Below, piece by piece: positions 59,980-64,000 of a stretch of 64,000 nt of DNA. Made by a program: the position numbers and the translations under genes. The stretch lies in assembly GCA_011009095.1 (NCBI GenBank), contig VTPC01008396.1, positions 16,425 to 80,424 on the forward strand, read 5' to 3'. This DNA comes from Ignelater luminosus. Taxonomy: Eukaryota; Arthropoda; Insecta; Coleoptera; Elateridae. Position 1 is the first letter of the stretch, and every line of letters starts with the position of its first letter. The notes under the pieces are model-generated. The model saw only the letters and a program-made list of their open reading frames with translations, was not told where the DNA came from and did not search any database.

Positions 59980-61620
59980 CAAACCATATCTCTGTGTTAT
60001 GTACTACTAATACTACTACAGTTTATTTCAAGGATTTACAAGCAAACAATCATTACCAATTTGCATGCATAGAACGCTGCAAACGAGCTCAAGCATTAAG
60101 GAATTAAAGACATTTTTTCTTTGCCTTATTTGTGATCTCATATCCGGTTTAGATATAAAAAATTTAATAGGATGATATTAATACAGAAATTATCACTATC
60201 AGATAAACTAATAGACTTCGGAATTTTTTTAACGTTTTAACTCGAAAGTCCAAACTAAATGTGAGTAGATAAAACTCAACAATGTCGTCATTTCTTAAAA
60301 TCTTTCATCTTTGGAATGGTAAATTTATAAACAGAGGTAAGCAAAAAAGAAATGAAAAAATATGTAATAAATATTATCAGGCAGTCAATTATTGTTATTA
60401 CAATTTACTTTGTAAAAAACATTATCTGCTATACACTAGCAATACAAACTTTTTCTTTGTTTATCTAACTTTTTGACTCACTTACAAGCCTGTTTTATCA
60501 ACAGAAAGAATACTATTCCGTAACTATTGCCTAATCAACAGCAGAAGTATCAAAAAGCTGGTTGAGTTGATCTGGCTCCAATAAAACGCAGGTAACGTTA
60601 TTTTTTACCTGACGAGAACTTATTACATATATTATGTGCTGTCAGAATTGAACAAGGCAACCAGACGCATAGGGGCAGGCAAAAGGCTAGTCCACATTAA
60701 AAGAAAAAAATTGCAATACGGTGGATAAAAGGACGACAACAATTCCTATGGACACGCATGGCAAAGATGAAGTGCTTGACACAGATACTGACCGGCCTTA
60801 AGTCTTTTTAAGCGAATACTAAGAGGATAGGGGAAGGTATAAACCGCCGAGCATACGATACTTAAATGCGATGGTCTCTTCGCACGGCCACGTCTAACGA
60901 CATACACCATAACACTGACTGTATGACGTATTCAAAAATAAATTGTAACATAATACATGAAATGATCAAAGCTATAATAAAGAGAAAAGAAAAGAAGGAA
61001 TAAGCGAAACAAGACAAACAAGAACAACATGATATAGTAGATGTAGACTGTCACTTGCACCTAAAGTGATGTCAATTCTTGACGGTCCTAGGTGTAACAG
61101 GTGTTAAAGAGAGAGATTTTTATTGAATCAGTCTCACACACTTTCATGTCCAGATATTCAGACGTCCGCTGATTAAATTTTTGAAAACTCTGCTTTGTTT
61201 AACATTGCTTATGTTAATCTAACCATAATCCTTGAGATAACAAATGGTTGCCAATTGTCGCTAATAGAATGACCTGCATTTTACAGCACACTATTGTTAT
61301 TTACGAAGTCTAATTATTTGCACTAAGTGAGCTCAATTTATTGGAAATTAAAAACCTATTTGGATAAAGAAGAACAATGTTACAACAACAATAAATTACG
61401 TAACTAAAAAGAATCAAATTAAAAAGTCATCAGATCTGGAGATTCGTCGCTAGCTTTGGCAACACTGTTTGAACCATTGTTTGTTAGTATTTTCGATATA
61501 GTTACAAAAAACTATTCATTGGTTGATGAACCAAATTTGTCTACGTTCTCCTCCATTCGTTATAGACTAAAATTTAAAAATGATTTAGAAAATAGAATAA
61601 ATTTCTCTTCAGTTCATGTA
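59980..61620. other. Stretch without recognised genes
   Basis: No supported gene. A GC-richer part at about 60640-60910 has no intact frame and may be a decayed retroelement. A 62-codon plus-strand frame begins at 61456 and is stopped inside the mariner terminal repeat at 61644; no family was recognised. Confidence 0.35.
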
Positions 61621-62218
61621 AAGGGTGTCCCGAAACTGCGTTAAAAGCTTCAGGTAGACGTATTCCTTTATGGGGCCTGAACGCAGATCTGCAACCAGAA
61701 TCTTCCCTAGTCGCTTAGTTTTCTTGTACGACGATGAAAAAGTTAACACCTTTAACATTAAATTACAAGACATCGCGCAATTAAATCTCACGGAACATTT
61801 ATCCATTCAGTAGGTGAACTTGTTAGAAGAAAAAATTAAGTTGGTTTGATTTTTCTTTAGTTTTGTCATGGGGTATGCAATAAATAAGTATACCGACATG
61901 ATTCTGGTTCTTGGGCAATGTAATGGAAATTTCAATGAAGCTGACAGACTTTATGCAGAACGTTTTCTATATAGACGCCATCCAAGTCATAATCTAACTC
62001 CTATTGATAATAAAGAGAAATTAGTAAATCGCATACAAGAAGCAGCAACAACTGTTGATGAACAAATGCTTCAGCAGCGTTGTCAATCTTATGTTTCTTT
62101 TTTTGGCTCTTCTGAAGAAACTAACTGCATTAGAGAGTTCGCGTTTAAAGATTTGTCGTCACAATTGATTAAGGAAGGCGGCTACCTGAAGCTTTTAACG
62201 CAGTTTAGGGACACCCTG
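61621..62218 (+). mobile_element. 598-bp internally deleted mariner-type element flanked by TA
   Basis: The left end AAGGGTGTCCCGAAACTGCG and the right end (reverse complement CAGGGTGTCCCTAAACTGCG) continue as an inverted repeat through AAAAGCTTCAGGTAG. A TA dinucleotide lies on each side (61619-61620 and 62219-62220), the target duplication of Tc1/mariner elements. Inside is one short fused transposase ORF. Confidence 0.85.
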
Positions 62219-62236
62219 TATAATTCAATTCTGTAA
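61868..62236 (+). pseudogene. Fused N- and C-terminal ends of a DUF4817-type mariner transposase
   Basis: A 122-codon frame starts KYTDMILVLGQCNGNFNEAD then RLYAERFLYRRHPSHN, the N-terminal helix-turn-helix region of this transposase family. It then passes at about residue 43 straight into LTPIDNKEKLVNRIQEAATT, which corresponds to the end of the protein. The catalytic core is deleted but the frame is kept. The last 20 or so residues come from the terminal repeat. A protein made from it could bind DNA but not cut it. Confidence 0.75.
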
Positions 62237-62485
62237 CAAGGTATGCATGTACTATACCACGGTCAATCTACCCCTGAACCTGGAACAAATTTGTTACAAG
62301 ATAATTCTTGAGTATGTTGTGTGCAAGGGATGTTCCAAATATTCGGATGGGATGTACCAAATATTTGAAGTAAAATTGTGTTTTAAGGTATTTTTAGACT
62401 ATTATTGCTTTGTAGCTATTCATATACTATTCGTGTATTTAAATAAGATTTACCAAATATGGTTACGAATATAAATATATAAAAG

Positions 62486-62564
62486 TTGGCGAATATTCGC
62501 TAAGACAAGTAGTCGAATGTTCCGACTATTTGTATTTGTATTCATGTTAGCGAATATTCGCCAA
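62486..62564. repeat. Inverted repeat of a palindrome, GCGAATATTCGC
   Basis: TTGGCGAATATTCGCTAA at 62486-62503 is the exact reverse complement of TTAGCGAATATTCGCCAA at 62547-62564. Each arm contains the 12-bp palindrome GCGAATATTCGC, and a degenerate GTCGAATGTTCCGAC lies between them. The arms are 43 bases apart. Confidence 0.85.
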
Positions 62565-62744
62565 ATCACAAATGTCAAAATGTAACAGATTGATGATGAT
62601 GGAAACAATTGATTAGATTCATCCTAGTAAACAGTGTTTACGTGATTGCCGCATCTATTTTTACTAAAACTCTTATTTTTAACACCCTCTCTAAAATGAA
62701 AACGTTAATAGTCAATGCACTCGTAGTGATAATTTTTGCTTTTA

Positions 62745-62870
62745 ATAAGTTCACCTACTGAATTGGTGAATGTTCCGTTAGACTGAATTGGCTGATATCT
62801 TGTAATTTAATGTTAAAGGTGTTAACGTCTACCTGAAGCTTTTAATGCAGTTAAGCACACTCTGTATATT
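62745..62870 (-). repeat. Extra mariner terminal-repeat remnant
   Basis: The reverse complement of this block matches the left arm region 61640-61830: AAAAGCTTCAGGTAGACG, TTAACACCTTTAACATT, AAATTACAAGA and TTCAGTAGGTGAACTT are shared. It is a third copy of the terminal sequence, downstream of the TA-flanked element, and lacks a partner in the window. Confidence 0.75.
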
Positions 62871-63847
62871 ATACAAAAATACAGATAGTTGTTTCTTGTA
62901 TTTATATAAAACGTTACACTCATCAAGATTTGGCAATTTGACATAGCATGAATTTATTCTAAAAAGCTGCATCACCACGATCCATCCTCCCCCAACACTG
63001 TATAGTTTGGTTTTGCTTTTCATTTAATGTAAAACCTATTTTATCAAAATTTGTATTGTTTTGCCTTCTTGCCATTTTGAACATGTACATGTTATTTAGA
63101 TTTATATCAAAAAACACGAAAAACACAATTTATTGTTGACACGTCAACGCACATTACTGGTCCTGACTTTAATATGGACAAAAATTCAGCTGTTACATTA
63201 TTGAGGGACTCTAGGCAAGTTGGTAACTCTTCTCTGTTTAGTTGTCATATTATCAGAAAGCTAAAGTTTTGGCAACTCGTGATATTTATCCCTTTTCGTG
63301 AGATTTTAAGCTAGTTTGAGGGATAAAGTGACAAAAAACCTTTTTCATGAGATTTGTGAGTATGGATATTGTTTGCATAATTATTAACAATATCAACCCC
63401 ATATTGTGTTTTATTTAAGAAAAAGAATAATTAAACTTTCGGTGTGCGTTAAACTTAAGAAAAATTGAAAGAAAAAAAGTTATTTTATTAATTTTAAAAA
63501 ATTTAAAAAGTTCGAATTAATTTTTAAAATTGACAGCTATAGTTATTTCATAAGCGATTAATTTCATTTATGATGGAGTTAATAAAAACTTGACTAATTA
63601 AATTGCAATGGTAATTTAAAATTGAGATTTACGTTCTGTTTGTTAAATTAAGTCTTAAAATCAACTATTTGGTATGAGTGGTTGAATATTTAGAGGAACG
63701 GGATATTTTTGATTAGTTGGTTTTAGACAATTGAGATAATTTTGAACAGCAGGTTGGTAACACTGGAAAGCTATCTATTTAAACCATGGGGATGCAACTG
63801 ACATGGGCATTTCCGGTAACACAATGGCGTCCACGCCAAATGAAAAT

Positions 63848-63980
63848 TTTAATATTCAATAAGGTACCATCAAGTTTTCAAAAAGAATTGTTTGTAAGTA
63901 CGTGACGTGACGTACTAAAACAATTATACCTCTGTTTGATTTACCACCTTAGGGTTTATGACGACATTAAAATTTATCAC
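63848..63980. repeat. Dispersed repeat, inverted relative to 26474-26607
   Basis: See the partner at 26474-26607: TTCAATAAGGTACCATC, AGAATTGTTTGTAAGTACG and CACCTTAGGGTTTATGACG read in the plus direction here. It adds a tandem TGACGTGACG near 63905 where the partner differs. An element end may lie beyond the window. Confidence 0.75.
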
Positions 63981-64000
63981 GTTTTCGCGCCGCAAAATAA

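Noticed and set aside
1-64000. CRISPR array, bacterial operon or integrated phage
   Set aside because: No regularly spaced direct repeats with unique spacers, no ribosome-binding-site-led gene clusters; spliced genes and TATA/initiator promoters mark this as insect nuclear DNA.

Overview
This is AT-rich, intron-containing animal DNA. Short introns with GT-AG ends, TATA boxes near -32, apolipophorin-III-like genes, a secreted GMC oxidoreductase and the transposon content (mariner, hAT, Jockey, RTE) all point to an insect. The gene content fits a beetle best, possibly a leaf beetle (Chrysomelidae); the species is inference. Only four genes look intact. Most of the recognisable remainder is transposon-derived and decayed.

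Layout. 1-7 kb: a decayed Jockey-like reverse transcriptase (minus), then unusual GC-richer degenerate minisatellites (3.97-5.32 kb) and a small tandem repeat at 6.1-6.4 kb. 7.3-10.4 kb: two tandem, same-strand apolipophorin-III-like genes (minus, four exons each, identical intron phases), separated by a 495-bp hAT MITE with a perfect 8-bp target duplication. 10.5-20.1 kb: mostly anonymous, with two Jockey fragments in opposite orientation near 14 kb. 20.14-26.81 kb: a 6.7-kb hAT element that is the evident parent of the MITE. Its multi-exon transposase (minus) is broken and interrupted by a second, nested hAT (24.55-26.05 kb) and by a roughly 1.8-kb unclassified insertion. 26.8-27.9 kb: a decayed mariner. 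30.0-30.7 kb: an odorant-receptor-like exon and a second mariner fragment.

31.9-33.9 kb: an intact three-exon secreted GMC oxidoreductase of 619 residues. A decayed paralogue lies at about 44.85-45.74 kb, so this was once a GMC cluster. 34.05-34.93 kb: a fold-back mariner derivative. 36.03-40.22 kb and 40.63-44.87 kb: two slightly different copies of one 4.2-kb segment on either side of a 400-N gap. The copies end exactly at the gap, as expected for unmerged overlapping contig ends (allelic false duplication). Each copy holds a decayed hAT transposase, an RTE-type reverse transcriptase fragment and a short hAT MITE.

45.8-46.5 kb: a 355-bp tandem duplication. 46.5-52.9 kb: no gene recognised. 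52.87-56.76 kb: a complete-looking 3.9-kb DNA transposon with terminal inverted repeats, a frameshifted transposase-like protein (minus) and an iterated subterminal motif. 57.9-59.9 kb: a small secreted 95-residue helical protein gene (minus, three exons). 61.6-62.9 kb: a mariner derivative whose short ORF joins the N and C ends of a transposase, plus another terminal-repeat remnant.

How the genes fit together: the apolipophorin-III-like pair would act in haemolymph lipid transport and immunity, the GMC enzyme in extracellular oxidation of sugars or small alcohols, and the 95-residue protein is an orphan secreted helix. Nothing links them functionally beyond secretion. I see no bacterial-type system, no CRISPR array and no confident tRNA or rRNA gene.
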